Part shown: piece by piece, positions 32,176 to 43,490 of the stretch
Numbering within the stretch: position 1 is the stretch's first letter
Layout of the letters: each line of letters begins with the position of its first letter
Assembly: GCA_025094145.1 (NCBI GenBank)
Contig: JALLLS010000010.1
Location: 186,001-250,000, forward strand
Direction of reading: 5' to 3'
Source of the DNA: Spinellus fusiger
Lineage: Eukaryota > Mucoromycota > Mucoromycetes > Mucorales > Phycomycetaceae
Length of the DNA: 64,000 nucleotides
Program-made: the position numbers and the translations under genes
The notes under the pieces: model-generated
Told to the model about the DNA's origin: nothing
Databases searched by the model: none
The model's input: only the letters and a program-made list of their open reading frames with translations

Positions 32176-35100
32176 TTATTTATACGTTTTTTTTAATTAC
32201 AAAACATAAGCCAGGAGATAAATAAATGTTATGTCTGTTTTCAAATGAATATCACCAGGTTGGAGACTGGCATAAATAATGTACTCGGTATCAGATAGAT
32301 AAAGTTATATAAAAGTAAGGTAACATTGTCTTTTTTGGTATGTTTTTGGTACTTGTGAAGGGATAAGAAAAAAAATGGGGGCATTTTGAACGTAGATATC
32401 CCTTTATCTATACATCTTCTTGATAGTAGTAACATCACTATGAGTTTCTTGGATATAAGAACACACTCTTCTGTAGATAAAGAAAAGAGCATGAATACTA
32501 CACAGCAGTAGTTTTATTTGTGGTTCATTTAATAGCCACACTCAGTCTTTGGCATCAATGACAGTTGACTGTGTCCATCTCATAGTAGAAATAAGCGTCT
32601 ACAATGGACTCGGGCTGTTGTTTGGCAGAATATGTCCTCCTGTCCTTCCTAACTAAGCCCTCTTCAATCAAGTCCACAGATGCTCCACTGTACTGAGATC
32701 AAGATAGTGTAGGGACCAGTAAGGATCAATCATTCTACCATCTGCTGCATTATGATTCTGTTGGTTTACTCTATTAGTTTCCTACAAGTGCCTCACTATG
32801 CCTTCTACAGTGGAAGGAGACACATTGAACAAGTGAGATGCCTCAAAGAGTAAAGAAAGACTACAAAAAGCAACAGCGTCTATACTAATACTATTTATTC
32901 AGAACATATATTTTATATGTGGTAGATATTTATGGTACTGTATCATACTATATTTTGTAGAGTAATATCCTCCTTTTCAATGGATAATAGTGTATCTATT
33001 GTATTTTGATCTAGAGCTACCATGGATTGTATTACTTTTAGTCTCCCACCCAGTAGTTTATCTTAATGCACTTAGTTTTTTCATAAAATCATTTTACTAT
33101 TACTATTGAACAGATATAGAATATTATCTAACAGATATAATATAATACTATAAAAAAGGAGTTTCTTTAAACTTTTCTCTATTTAAAATCCTATAGCCAT
33201 GTTTTAATGAATAGACATGTGCTAATAATTACTATTGTTTTATCCTTTTTTTTTACCCACCCACTCTTTTTTCAGAATCCCAAAGATGAAACATAAGTAA
33301 AACATCAACCAAAGTTAGTTAATTATTGCTCAAATATTAATTGTAAATAATAACTATAATACTGAGAATGGACATATGTTTAAGATGAACTTTTTTTAAA
33401 AACATCTTTGAACTCAAATGAAGAAAGGTTTATACAAAAAGAGTGTCTACACCATTAAGAAATAGCTAAATTATTTAGACACTATTCGTTGGATTGTAAA
33501 TCAAACACCATTTTTTCTATTGATTGAATGGTTATAATCTATATCTTTCATACTCAAGAAGCTATAGTAGTATGAAAGTAACCTATTCAATTTAAGAACG
33601 TGATCCTAAGTTTGAAATGGTGGGAGACTTCAAGGAGCACTTATTCTTAGGAATATGAAGATTAGATTACTAGCTCATCATTCTATAATTGTAGACTAAC
33701 GAATTCATAGAGAATAATAATATAATTCACTTCATCCATAACTTTTTCTTTTTAAAAAAAATGTCTTGATTCTTACATGTAAACAAAATAAAAATAGAAA
33801 ATACGCTTTAATCTTTATATCATACTAACTTTCAAAAACAGGCTCTGTATTTTATACTATTCTTGGATCAGGGCACATATTTTACTTGCCGATTGTAGTA
33901 CTTTGCATTAATTATTGTTGGTTTTCTCTATAGAACAAGTTTCATTGTTACTACAATTCAAAATGTTTATCATGCTACCGAATGATCTTTATAATATTTT
34001 CCCATTGTGATTCATTAATACTCTATGACAGTCTATGGGAATTAGATGATATACATATTGAACACTATCAAAATATATGATAGAATAGTATGATCCAAGG
34101 AGAAAGAGTAGAGAGAAGATAAACTTTTAAATGATGGTCTTTTCAAAGCTCGGAATGAGAAGATTTTACAATCTCCAAGCCAGAAAAAATGTTGCTACTA
34201 GAATGAAAGAAGAATGCGAAGGTTCTTAGATTTTGACGTGTTTGTGTAGTTGGAAACAGAAACTATTTTTTCATGATAGTATTAATTTTTTATTGTATTA
34301 TAGACACAACTTTCTTCATGTATTGAAGGCTCTACGTCTACGTCTAAGGAATTGATAAATATGTAATATATTAAGATAAAAGATGAAAACAAAAAAAGGA
34401 TATATCTGTTTAAAAGGAGTGAGCTATTTCTTCAACCAGTTCTCATTCATTTCAATGCTGCTATTTGCTGGTGTCTATTGATTGACATAATCTGGTCATA
34501 ATCTATACATACTGGCTATAAAGTTGCTTGATCAATATGATTAAGATATAGGGAGTGTGTTTTTATCGTAGAGTTGTTTGAAGCCAAACAAAAATGATTA
34601 TTAAACTTGTCTTGTCTACACTCCTACCATACTCATATCAGTTTTAATTAACCTATATTTCTATCTATAAAGTAACAGACTTTAGTTTCTTTGGATGTAC
34701 AATTTTATGAGGTACATCTGTGTGGAATGTTACCCATGTTTTTTTTTTTTTAAAAAAAAACTGGTAATAAAACCAGCTTTGAATAACTAAAATTTTTTTG
34801 TCTATTTTGGATACCACTTTTTGCATTGTTTATCTTTCTCTCAGGTAGCACTAGTTTATATCCAAAAAAAAAGTATCTTTTATGGACAAATAAACTTTAG
34901 CCAACGTTTATTTTAACTTTTTTGTGGCAACTTCCTTCAATACACTACAGTTTATTCGATCATTATAGGATATTAGGACACTTCTTTTCTCTTATTCACA
35001 GCAGTATTCTTTATTGTATATTCATAGATCATTAACGATATAGTGTATTTCCTGGTTGTATATCTCAAACTACTATTGATCAACATTATACTTGATATAA

Positions 35101-35812
35101 ACATGTTTTTAACTTAGAATAAAGAGAAATAACTTGATAAGTAGTGCTTTGATTGGCTACACAATTACCATCAAGAGACAAAGACAGAGAAGACCTTTTT
35201 ATTTAGTGTGGGAATTTGTTTGCTTGACTTATTTATTTATTTGTGAACTATCCTTTTAAATGAAAAGATTAGAATACAGGATACCCTTTATTTTATTCTG
35301 ATAGACAGTATGATTTAATGGTATAGCCTGATTACTTTCTAAATGATACTGAAAGACCATTCACAGAAGAAGAGCAACAACAGTAAGACTATCCTAAGCT
35401 ATAATTCTTGAAATCATTTTAAAAATATATATATAGAAAAAAACCCCTTTACTTGTACAAGCTGGCTTTTGTTATTGTACTCTATAGTTTAATAGGCTGT
35501 AAAAATCTACCTGTAAAATACATGTTTATTATTTCTATGAAAAGTTGTTTTTTTTTAACAAAAAAAGTGACATGATAAACTAAATCTAAACTAAGACATT
35601 GCATTTGATTCGACAAGCACAAAACTAAGTAAAAAAAAAGTAAGTAACAATGGTTAAGAGCAAGTAAAAATAAGCCTCTCAACATACAAAGTACTTTGGG
35701 GAAAAAAATCGGTCCTCTAAGATTTTATATAAAAAGAGAACAGTTTGACTACTCATTTTAATTATCATATCTTCTTTTGATAATAACACAGTTAAAACCA
35801 ATTCAAACCAAT
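32176..35812. other. 3.6-kb gene-free region
   Basis: AT-rich, with T-run/A-run palindromes at about 34740-34761 and 33756-33763. The only interpretable element is the Tc1-like transposase remnant near the left end. The final few hundred bases hold the NmrA-like gene promoter, with TATATAAAAAG at about 35727-35737. Confidence 0.6.
32542..32860 (-). pseudogene. Tc1/mariner-like transposase remnant, internally deleted
   Basis: On the minus strand, LFEASHLFNVSPSTVEGIVR is a recognisable helix-turn-helix segment, broken by TAG after RHL. Shortly downstream comes YLDLSTVEHLW, corresponding to the PDLNPIEHLW motif with the last catalytic acid of the DDE/D domain. The end MRWTQSTVIDAKD-stop matches the common C-terminus (S)MxRRxxAVIxAKG. 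The catalytic core between is missing. Not functional. Confidence 0.65.
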
Positions 35813-36885
35813 ATGTCTGCATCCAAGTTTATTTGTGCCATTACTGCCGTTGATAGCTACCGTGGCTATTGTTTGGCTTACAACTTCCTCAAGAGACAGG
35901 AGAAGGGTGAAGAAAAGCATACCATTCGTCTTTTGTGCAAGGACAAGACTGGATTGGAGGATTTAAAGAAAATGGGCGGTGAGATTTATGAAGTCAACTA
36001 CAGTGATACCGAGGATATCACTGAGGTCCTCAAAGGTGTCCATGCCTTGATTTTTCTCCCTGAAGAGAGCGAAGACCCTATTAATGATGTTGAGAGACTC
36101 ATTAAGATTGCTTTGAACCAAGAAGTGAAGTGCATCACTATGGTCTCATGGTAAGGATATATCATCTATCTTCATTTCTAACTGTATTTAGTGTTGGTGT
36201 TGACAAGTTGAAAGACTATGATGGCGAAAAAAAGTTCCCTGGACTCGAGGCTTTATGCAAACTTGAGCATAAACTCCAAGAACATGCCAAGAACATCGAG
36301 TGGAGTATTGTTCGCTCTTGTGTCCCTACCCAGTGTCTCTTCTACATGTCTCCCATGATCAACAATGACCGTAAGCTTCACCTTCCTGTTGATAAGTGTG
36401 AGAAGTGGGGCAGTGTGGATATCCAGGATGTCTCTGATGCCATTTACGAGCTTGCCCGAAAACACCGCGAAGAGAAGACCATCGGCAAGAAGCATATCTG
36501 GAACCTCACTCCTGTTAAGAACATGAATGGTCAAGAATTCGCCCAGGCTATCACTGAAGGATTCGATAGTGGAAAAATCCGATTTGAGAAATCTTCTGAA
36601 GATGAATTGCGCGATTACCTCAAAAGCCTTCGTAACAATGATAACTTCCAGAATCCTCCCCCAGCCAAGAATCTTACTGGCCATTCTGATAGTCCTTACA
36701 ACTTCCCTCTTGCCAGATACTTGACTGATGATTTCATTGAGCATGCTATTGAGAACTTCCGTCTGTTCAATGCTGGTCTTGGTGATACCACCTCCACTGA
36801 TTTGAAGGAGCTTATTAACCGTGACCCTCAAGATGTCAAGGAGTTTGCTAAAAACAACCAGAATGAACTCCAGAACCTCAAATAA
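35813..36885 (+). CDS. NmrA-like NAD(P)-binding protein, 2 exons
   Basis: Exons 35813-36150 and 36192-36885 give 343 residues. MSASKFICAITAVDSYRGYC occupies the beta-alpha turn of a Rossmann fold, but lacks the textbook GxxGxxG. KKMGGEIYEVNYSDTEDITE and VLKGVHALIFLPEESED match the NmrA/atypical SDR pattern, and SIVRSCVPTQCLFYM with DIQDVSDAIYELA fits the later part of the fold. Members range from redox sensors to reductases, so substrate and role are unknown. Codon use resembles a well-expressed gene. A short GT-AG intron separates SWC from VGVDKL. Confidence 0.8.
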
Positions 36886-37681
36886 GCAAAGGTTACCCAG
36901 TCTGACTATTTCGGATTAAGTCTTTTTCTAAAGATTGTGAAATTGTGTCTTGCATAGCGATATTGATATGGTACAATAAAAATGAATTGCTAATTCAAAA
37001 ATGTCTTTGTCTATTATTAATAATTAATCAGAGCTTTCATACATTAGTAAATTACAATAGTAGGTTTCCACACTTAATACTCTGTAAAATTTAAGAATTC
37101 TTAGGTTATTAGCTTTATTATTTGGGCACCGTAGATTATGTCTTATATTAGGACTTAACAGGAATATCAGGGCAGGGCCGATAAGATTAATCACATAGGC
37201 AATCACCTCCGACTACATTAGGAATAACTAACTCGCACACAAATATGAAAGATAGTCTGCTTGTATTTTATTCTTTATATTTATAAATCTATAAATCTAT
37301 AGAAACATCACTATGTAATCCGATTGCATATTAAACAATCGATTTTTTGTAGTACCATCGACTGCAACACTAGCGTAGAGTTGAAAGTATATGTCTTGTT
37401 GTATAGTATGGAGGAAGGACTCTAGAGTATTCCCTTTTATTATTATGCAAACAACTTTTTTTTACTAACTCACTTGAGTCATCTTAAACTACTTAATGTA
37501 TATAGGATGTTCACTATAGTAGCAATACCATCTTTCATATATTTTCTTTTCAAATAAAATAGAATAATAAGAGTCTTTATAGTATTGACACTGAGACAAT
37601 ATGTATAGCTGGGTATTGTGTATAGGTAACCTTCTAGATTTATGAATTATTTCTTCTTCCTGTATGACCTTGATATTGACA

Positions 37682-37946
37682 CAGTGCTTATGGTATCAAA
37701 TAGTGGATTTTAGTAGTCAGTTTGTGTTTTCTTTTATCTTTGGGATTAAGCTCAATAAGAGTAAGCTAAGACTCTTAATATCCTGTTAAATCATTTATAT
37801 TTTTCATATTCTGCGGTAACTTCTACCCTGATCATCCACTGTTAAAAATTAAATGTTATTGCTCATGTTAAAAAGTTAAAAAATAAAAGAAATAAAAGAA
37901 ACACTAATTGACTATAAAAATCCGCTATTTGATACCATAAGCACTA
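37682..37946. mobile_element. Fold-back / MITE-like element
   Basis: The left arm begins CAGTGCTTATGGTATCAAAT (37682) and the right arm ends with its near-perfect inverse, ATTTGATACCATAAGCACTA. Arms of about 50-60 bp match with few differences and flank about 150 bp of AT-rich DNA without coding. CAGTG ends are typical of Tc1/mariner-derived MITEs, but no clear target duplication is visible. Confidence 0.65.
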
Positions 37947-38115
37947 TAGTTAATGCTCTATTATTAAAAAGCCTCAAAAACAAAAATACTTTTATTGATT
38001 GTTGTATTAACATTAAAGAATGAAATCTCACTGCTTTTATTTTCAAATGAAAAATATACGCTTAAAGATACTATACCCTCAACTCTTTTCATTTTATTTT
38101 ATAAAAGCACTCGAA

Positions 38116-38555
38116 TATACTATTTTCAAAGAATATTAGGACAAAATATATTCAAGTATTCAAACCCCGAGATAATAATGATTGGGACAAGATTTGAAGA
38201 AAGATAAAGTAAAATTCTACTGTATCAAATGTCCCAAAATGAACTCTTTATTAAATAGGTTTATGATTTTGATAGTTATTACATCTTAATATTGAGTGCC
38301 AATAAAAACCTATTAGATAAATCAAGAATAAAGTTTTTTTTTATAATAATATTTTCTCTCTTGAGCTTACTTTTTGTAGCTGACCAGAGATGTTCCATTG
38401 TGTTTACTTATTGAGTGTTTATTGTAAAATTTAGATCCTAAGAATGTCCAAACTTTTTCTTGTGTTGATTTGTTTTTTGTCCCAATCTTTATTATCTCAG
38501 GGTTTGAATAATTGAATATATTTTGTCCTAATATTCTTTGAAAACAGTGTATTAT
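38116..38555. repeat. Long imperfect inverted repeat
   Basis: The arms at about 38119-38195 and 38472-38553 are inverse copies around AAAGAATATTAGGACAAAAT and ATAATGATTGGGACAA, separated by about 280 bp. Could be a second fold-back element. No transposase was seen. Confidence 0.65.
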
Positions 38556-38788
38556 AACTGTATGGTTTTTGTGCTAATACTATCAAATAATATGATACTA
38601 TGATACTTCTCTATGCTTTTATTCTGAGAATTATTTTTGATCAAGGAGTCTAAATAATCTTTAGTCAAGTCATAGGAATTGTCAGTAGACGAAAGTTGCC
38701 ACAACGTAGAAGTTAATAATATTTAATGATTTAATGGAAAGAAAAAGTCGATACTTATATATTATAAAAGATTATAGAATGGTTTATT

Positions 38789-38840
38789 TCTTAATATACA
38801 TGAATATACATGAATATACATGAATATACATGAATATACA
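38789..38840. repeat. Tandem TGAATATACA repeat
   Basis: About five successive copies of a 10-bp unit in AT-rich intergenic DNA. Confidence 0.85.
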
Positions 38841-39249
38841 ATTAGTACAATTGTCCAAGATAAGAAAGAAGAAAAGACAAATATCCAACAGATCATTCTT
38901 CCCAATTGTCTAAACCTCGCTGTTTGAATACCCAAGGAAAAGGCATAGTATTCAGTAAAAGGATTCCAAGCATCTATTTTCTTTGTTCTTCTCTGTTCTC
39001 TTTACAACAGTCATTATGAATCTTGCTAATTTTGATCATTAGACTGTCAGACTATAGACTGTCTATCAACAGGGACAAAATAATCCCATGTACTCTAGAT
39101 TGGCGAAATAAGAGAAACAACTCTCATACTCCTACCTAAAAATCATAAAGTTCTTTCTCTGTCGGCATTCTAAATGTTAATAATAACAATAACAATAATA
39201 CAAGCAACGGAGAAACAGAGACTTGTTTAAAGTACATTCTTCTTCTGAC

Positions 39250-40657
39250 ATGGCACATAGACTACATCGTACATTTAGAATTCTTTCCCCAAGGCCTTGT
39301 TTATCGGGCACTCCAGTCACCCGCTCATGTCCACCTTCTACTGCCTCGTTTTTAAGAATGAACAAGGTGTCGTTTGCCACCACAGCACGCCAACAACCTG
39401 CCCGTGGCGAGCGTATTATTCATATTCCTCGTCTACCTATCCTTCTTATTGGTATCGGATTTGCCTGTCTTGGTGTTGGAATGTACGAGTATCTAACAAG
39501 TGATATCCAAAAGTACCCTCCTCCTATTCGACAAGCCCTACGAAAGGCACTCTACTATGCCCAGGATAAAGATACTACACTTGCATTGGACTATTTTCGA
39601 CAGGCTCTGGCACTGGCCCTTGAGTCACCAGAAATGGAACGCGACGGTGCACCACTCACTGGCATTATCATTCAACTGGGGGTTATGTTGGAATCTGAGG
39701 GACATTTAGAAGAAGCAAGAGAAACATTGAGACTTGCTTTTCGCCATCTTGTAGGATTTGAGAACGAAGATCAAAAGAAGAATAAGAGAGAGAATGTTGA
39801 GCTGTTTGATGTTGTTTCTGCTTCTTTTTCACCTCAGACACAGAAGAAGTTGGTGGGAATTGCTCAGAAGCTTGGTGATATTTCAGATAAACTTCAGCTG
39901 GAGGAGGCTGAGAAGTGGTACGTGTGGTCTGTGGAGTCACTTTTAAAAACGGCTGCTCGTCCAGAATCATCTTATGGTGATTCTGATAATACTGTGTTTA
40001 ATAAAGAACACATGCCATCTTGGTTGACACATACTGAACTTGGTGGCGCAATGGAAGCACTGGGAAGTTTCTATGCTTCAAGAGAAAGATATATGCAAGT
40101 GAATAGATAGATACAGACCATTGTGTGTGTGTGTTAGGAAGAGAAAAGGATGAATACTATAGCTTACTACTATTGAATTTAGATTTGCCATTCAACTTTA
40201 CTTGCGTGCATTGACTCTGGAAGGATTGGAAACATGCCATACTGCCGTATTAATGAATAACCTTGCAGAGGCCTATGCTGCCATGGGTCGATTCCATGAA
40301 GCCAAACAGTGGACACAAAGGGGTTTGGATCTAGTGCAGAACCCAAATATCTTCCAGAGAAGCAGTGATGAAAAACTCCAACATGAGACCCATGGCGCCC
40401 TTTTGTATAATATGGGGATGCTTCTCGAGGTAATTATATATATATATATAGTATAGCTATGAACAAAGGCTGTCCATTCTTACTATGGTTGATGTATTCT
40501 ATAGGAAACGGGTGATAAAACAAAAGCAACTCAACTCTATAAACTGGCTGGTCTTCATGGTCGCAAATACAAACTTACAAGATGTACAAAGGAATCAGAT
40601 AAAGCTATAAAACGAGTTGAATTTGAGCAAAAGCATGCGTCTTTATTTGATCAATAA
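39250..40657 (+). CDS. TPR protein of the mitochondrial inner membrane (Mgr3-like), 3 exons
   Basis: Exons 39250-40094, 40183-40429 and 40505-40657 sum to 1245 nt (414 residues). The N-terminus MAHRLHRTFRILSPRPCL is basic and fits a mitochondrial presequence. One membrane segment, LPILLIGIGFACLGVGMYEY, follows, then tetratricopeptide-like helices (ALDYFRQALALALESPEM; LRALTLEGLETCHTAVLMNN; LAEAYAAMGRFHEAKQWTQR; KATQLYKLAGLHGRK). This matches yeast Mgr3, an adaptor of the i-AAA protease, in layout; exact orthology is inferred. Intron 1 (40095-40182) has a GC donor. It converges on the unrecognised membrane protein gene, 340 bp away. Confidence 0.8.
40095..40182 (+). other. GC-AG intron in the TPR gene
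   Basis: The donor is AT|GCAAGT and the acceptor GAATTTAG|A. The join gives SRERYIFAIQLYLRAL in frame. The nearby GT at 40099 would give the wrong frame. Confidence 0.8.
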
Positions 40658-40996
40658 AGATTGATTGACATGTAAATAAGTATGGCTTATGTATATAAAC
40701 AATCCTTATAGCTACAAATATTCTATTGATTCATTTCTGTAAGACACTACTACTGCATTTTCTTTCTATTCTTTCTTTAATAAAAGCAACAGTGTAAAAG
40801 AGAGTGTAAAAGAGAGCGTAAAAGAGAGCATAAAAGATAGAATCAGCATTGCCACTAACAATACCCGCCATAACAAAATAATTAACAAGTAAAATAAACA
40901 AACCCACAAGTACATTCACTTGCGTACAAAATGCAAATAGATAGTGAATACATAAATGAAAGAAGAAAAGAGATCTTTGTACAGGATATGTATTAT

Positions 40997-43295
40997 TTAG
41001 ACACATTCTTTTCTATCTCCTATTTCTTCTGATGTCTTGTTAAGGCGCTGAGGCATACATGTCGAGGATGACTGAGAGAAGAGTGACATGGAATTCATCT
41101 TGTCAGACGATTGCAGAGAAAATACAGGAAGTGGTAAGTGAGTCTCATGGTGTAGATGAGAAAGGGCTCCAGGTGAAGAGAAATGTTTTTTGTAAAACAC
41201 AGGATCCAGTGCTGTTTTACGAGCAAAATGGACGCCATGACTCAACTTATTCCATGTATAATTCTTGCTACGAACATCTAGAAAGTTGGAGGATTCAGAG
41301 AAACTGCCTCGTACAAAGGGTGTTTTTAAGGCATCCCAAGGCTTTGAAGTATCATCACATAGCTGTGCCAGATTAAATCCAGTTGAAAATGGCGAATACC
41401 ATCGTTGTTCAGGTTTATCGTGAGGAACCTGCCTTTGAGACAACCGCGATGTGTCGACGTGTATTGTTTTGCTATGATTGTACAACGAAGAGGGTAGTGA
41501 TGGATCTGAGATGGGTAAGAGTGACAATGTCTTTTCCGTACGCTCTTCATCGCCTACCAATGAGAGGGATTCATCGGGAGTTAGCAGAGAGAGCCAAGTG
41601 GAATCTGTGGCTTCATCATCAAAAGTACTCTCACTGTCACTCTGCTCTGCTTTGCTGTCATTTTGTGTTATCACTGTTGGGCTTTCTCTACGCCCCACTA
41701 ACAGCTTCTTATCAAGGGGTAAGGTTCGAATGATGTCTTGCCGAGCTTTGGTTTGCTGGAGTTCATCCAACTCAGGCTTGACTTCCTCAATCCGGTCTAA
41801 TTGAACTTTGAGGCTGTCTTTGTTTGACTGTGTTGTGGGTCTATGTCCACTGTCATGTTCCATAGCAAGAGCAATTTCCTCTTCTTCAATTGACATGTGT
41901 GATGTCTGTTGATGAGGAGACAGCACAGGGCTGACTTGAACTAGTGCTTCTTCAGTGTCCACGGCATTGTCTTTTTTAAAAGACTGTTGCTGTTGCTGTT
42001 GATGCTGTGACTGTAAACAAATAGGTTCTTCTTTGTCATACTTTCCGTTCTGCTGGGTACTATCAGGAGTAGACACATTAGATAATTCTTTCTCCAGTCT
42101 GCAGTGTCCGATCTCTTCTTTTGCATGAAAAGCTTTTCGTTTGGAAGATTTCTCGCCTACCACTGTCCATTCACTCTCTTGTTTAGGGATCAACAAGGGG
42201 GATTCCTCAGCAGTTACTTGTTCAATTGCAAGTGTGTCTGTTGAATGGGTGAACAGATCTGTCCCCTGAGAGTGAGCGCTGCATGAATCCAACATGGTAT
42301 CGCTATCCTGGCCAGCCATATCTCGGGGTCTGTTGGTATGAGAACGTGCTTCCAACTTTCGAATACGCGAACGACTGCTCTTTTCTTTTTTTCGGCGTAC
42401 CCAAGTATTCTCAGTCTGTTTTGCCGGTGTTGTATCGTGTGCAAGTTCATCCTCAGCGGCTTGTATGGAATCATGGGATCCATCCAATACTACAGGCTCT
42501 ACTGGATCTGAGGGATGATGTCTTATAAATATCGGGTAGAAAGTACTGCATAACCACTTATTGATATAATGCAGCAGCACTAGGCTGACGGTGTGACTTG
42601 CTCTTTGTCCATAAGTAATCAGTAGGAATCGGTATCTTGGTTGAAGCTAAAATAAAACGATGAGTCGGAATGGTTGTCTTTTAATAGCTTATAGGTAGAA
42701 AGATGGATATAAATAAGTGGATATAACCAGTGTTCTTTTTGTTGTTGGTGGTGTTGGTGTGCTTTTCTTACATATAAGAAAACAAGCAAAAAAACAAAGC
42801 CAGTGACTCTTTTTTTCTTTTTCTTTTTTGCTTGTTTTTATAGGTTCAACACGTCCATTCTTATTACGCTCTATTTCTCACAATGGAAGAAGAAAGAAAG
42901 AAAGAAAGAAAAGGCCTGAGGCTCACCTTTTGAAAGATGGAATAAAGAATCAACGTTATCACTGAGATCCACAGAGAATATGTATAAAGAGAAGGGTGGT
43001 GCTCTCGGCTCGGTATTGCCAAGACACTGGAGAGTTGGCATAAAATAGACTCGACGAGTTGGATGAAAAGAGACTGGATTGTATTATGCTGAGAGAGGAG
43101 TCGAGTGTGACTAGGGTGAGTAAGATGGTCCAATAAATAATGAGGCTGTGGTGTATCAGTTGGACCTCGGAAGTACCACTTCTTGAATTGATTATAGATA
43201 TGATTGACTGGGATAGAAATGAGAGAGGCAATAATAAGCACTACAGGGAAAAATGCTAACAAAGACGCCACTATTAAATCCCGTGAAGATTTCAT
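40997..43295 (-). CDS. Unrecognised membrane protein with long disordered tail, 2 exons
   Basis: Exons 43295-42927 and 42646-40997 give 672 residues. The N-terminus has a clear membrane segment, LIVASLLAFFPVVLIIASLI, and a second hydrophobic segment, YSLWISVITLILYSIFQ, near residue 110. A third weaker one follows in exon 2 (LVLLHYINKWLCSTFYPIFI). After about residue 165 the protein is polar and low in order: Ser/Glu/Asp/Gln-rich with QSQHQQQQQQ and a basic RRKKEKSSRSRIRK patch. I do not recognise a family. The topology (short membrane-embedded head, long cytosolic tail) is what can be stated. Its upstream region is a Lys/Phe low-complexity tract. Confidence 0.75.
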
Positions 43296-43342
43296 AAGAG
43301 TGAAAATAAATAAATGAAGATGAAAAAATAAAAACAAAAATA

Positions 43343-43490
43343 AATGAAAAATGAAAAATGAAGAAAAAAGGAAAAAGGAAAAAGGAAAAAGGAAAAAGGA
43401 AAAAGAGAAGAACAAGAAAAAGTCAGAGTAAATGGAAGAAAGTTTTTTTTTATTTTTTTTATTTTTTTATTTTTTTATTTTTTATTTCTT
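43343..43490. repeat. GGAAAAA tandem repeat followed by T-rich tract
   Basis: Six or so GGAAAAA units, then TTTTTTATT-type units, forming a purine/pyrimidine switch upstream of the minus-strand membrane protein gene. Confidence 0.75.

Larger units (their letters stand above)
36886..39249. other. 2.4-kb gene-free region with fold-back elements
   Basis: AT-rich, with two inverted-repeat structures listed separately and a tandem TGAATATACA array at about 38789-38840. No coding sequence is recognised. Confidence 0.6.
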
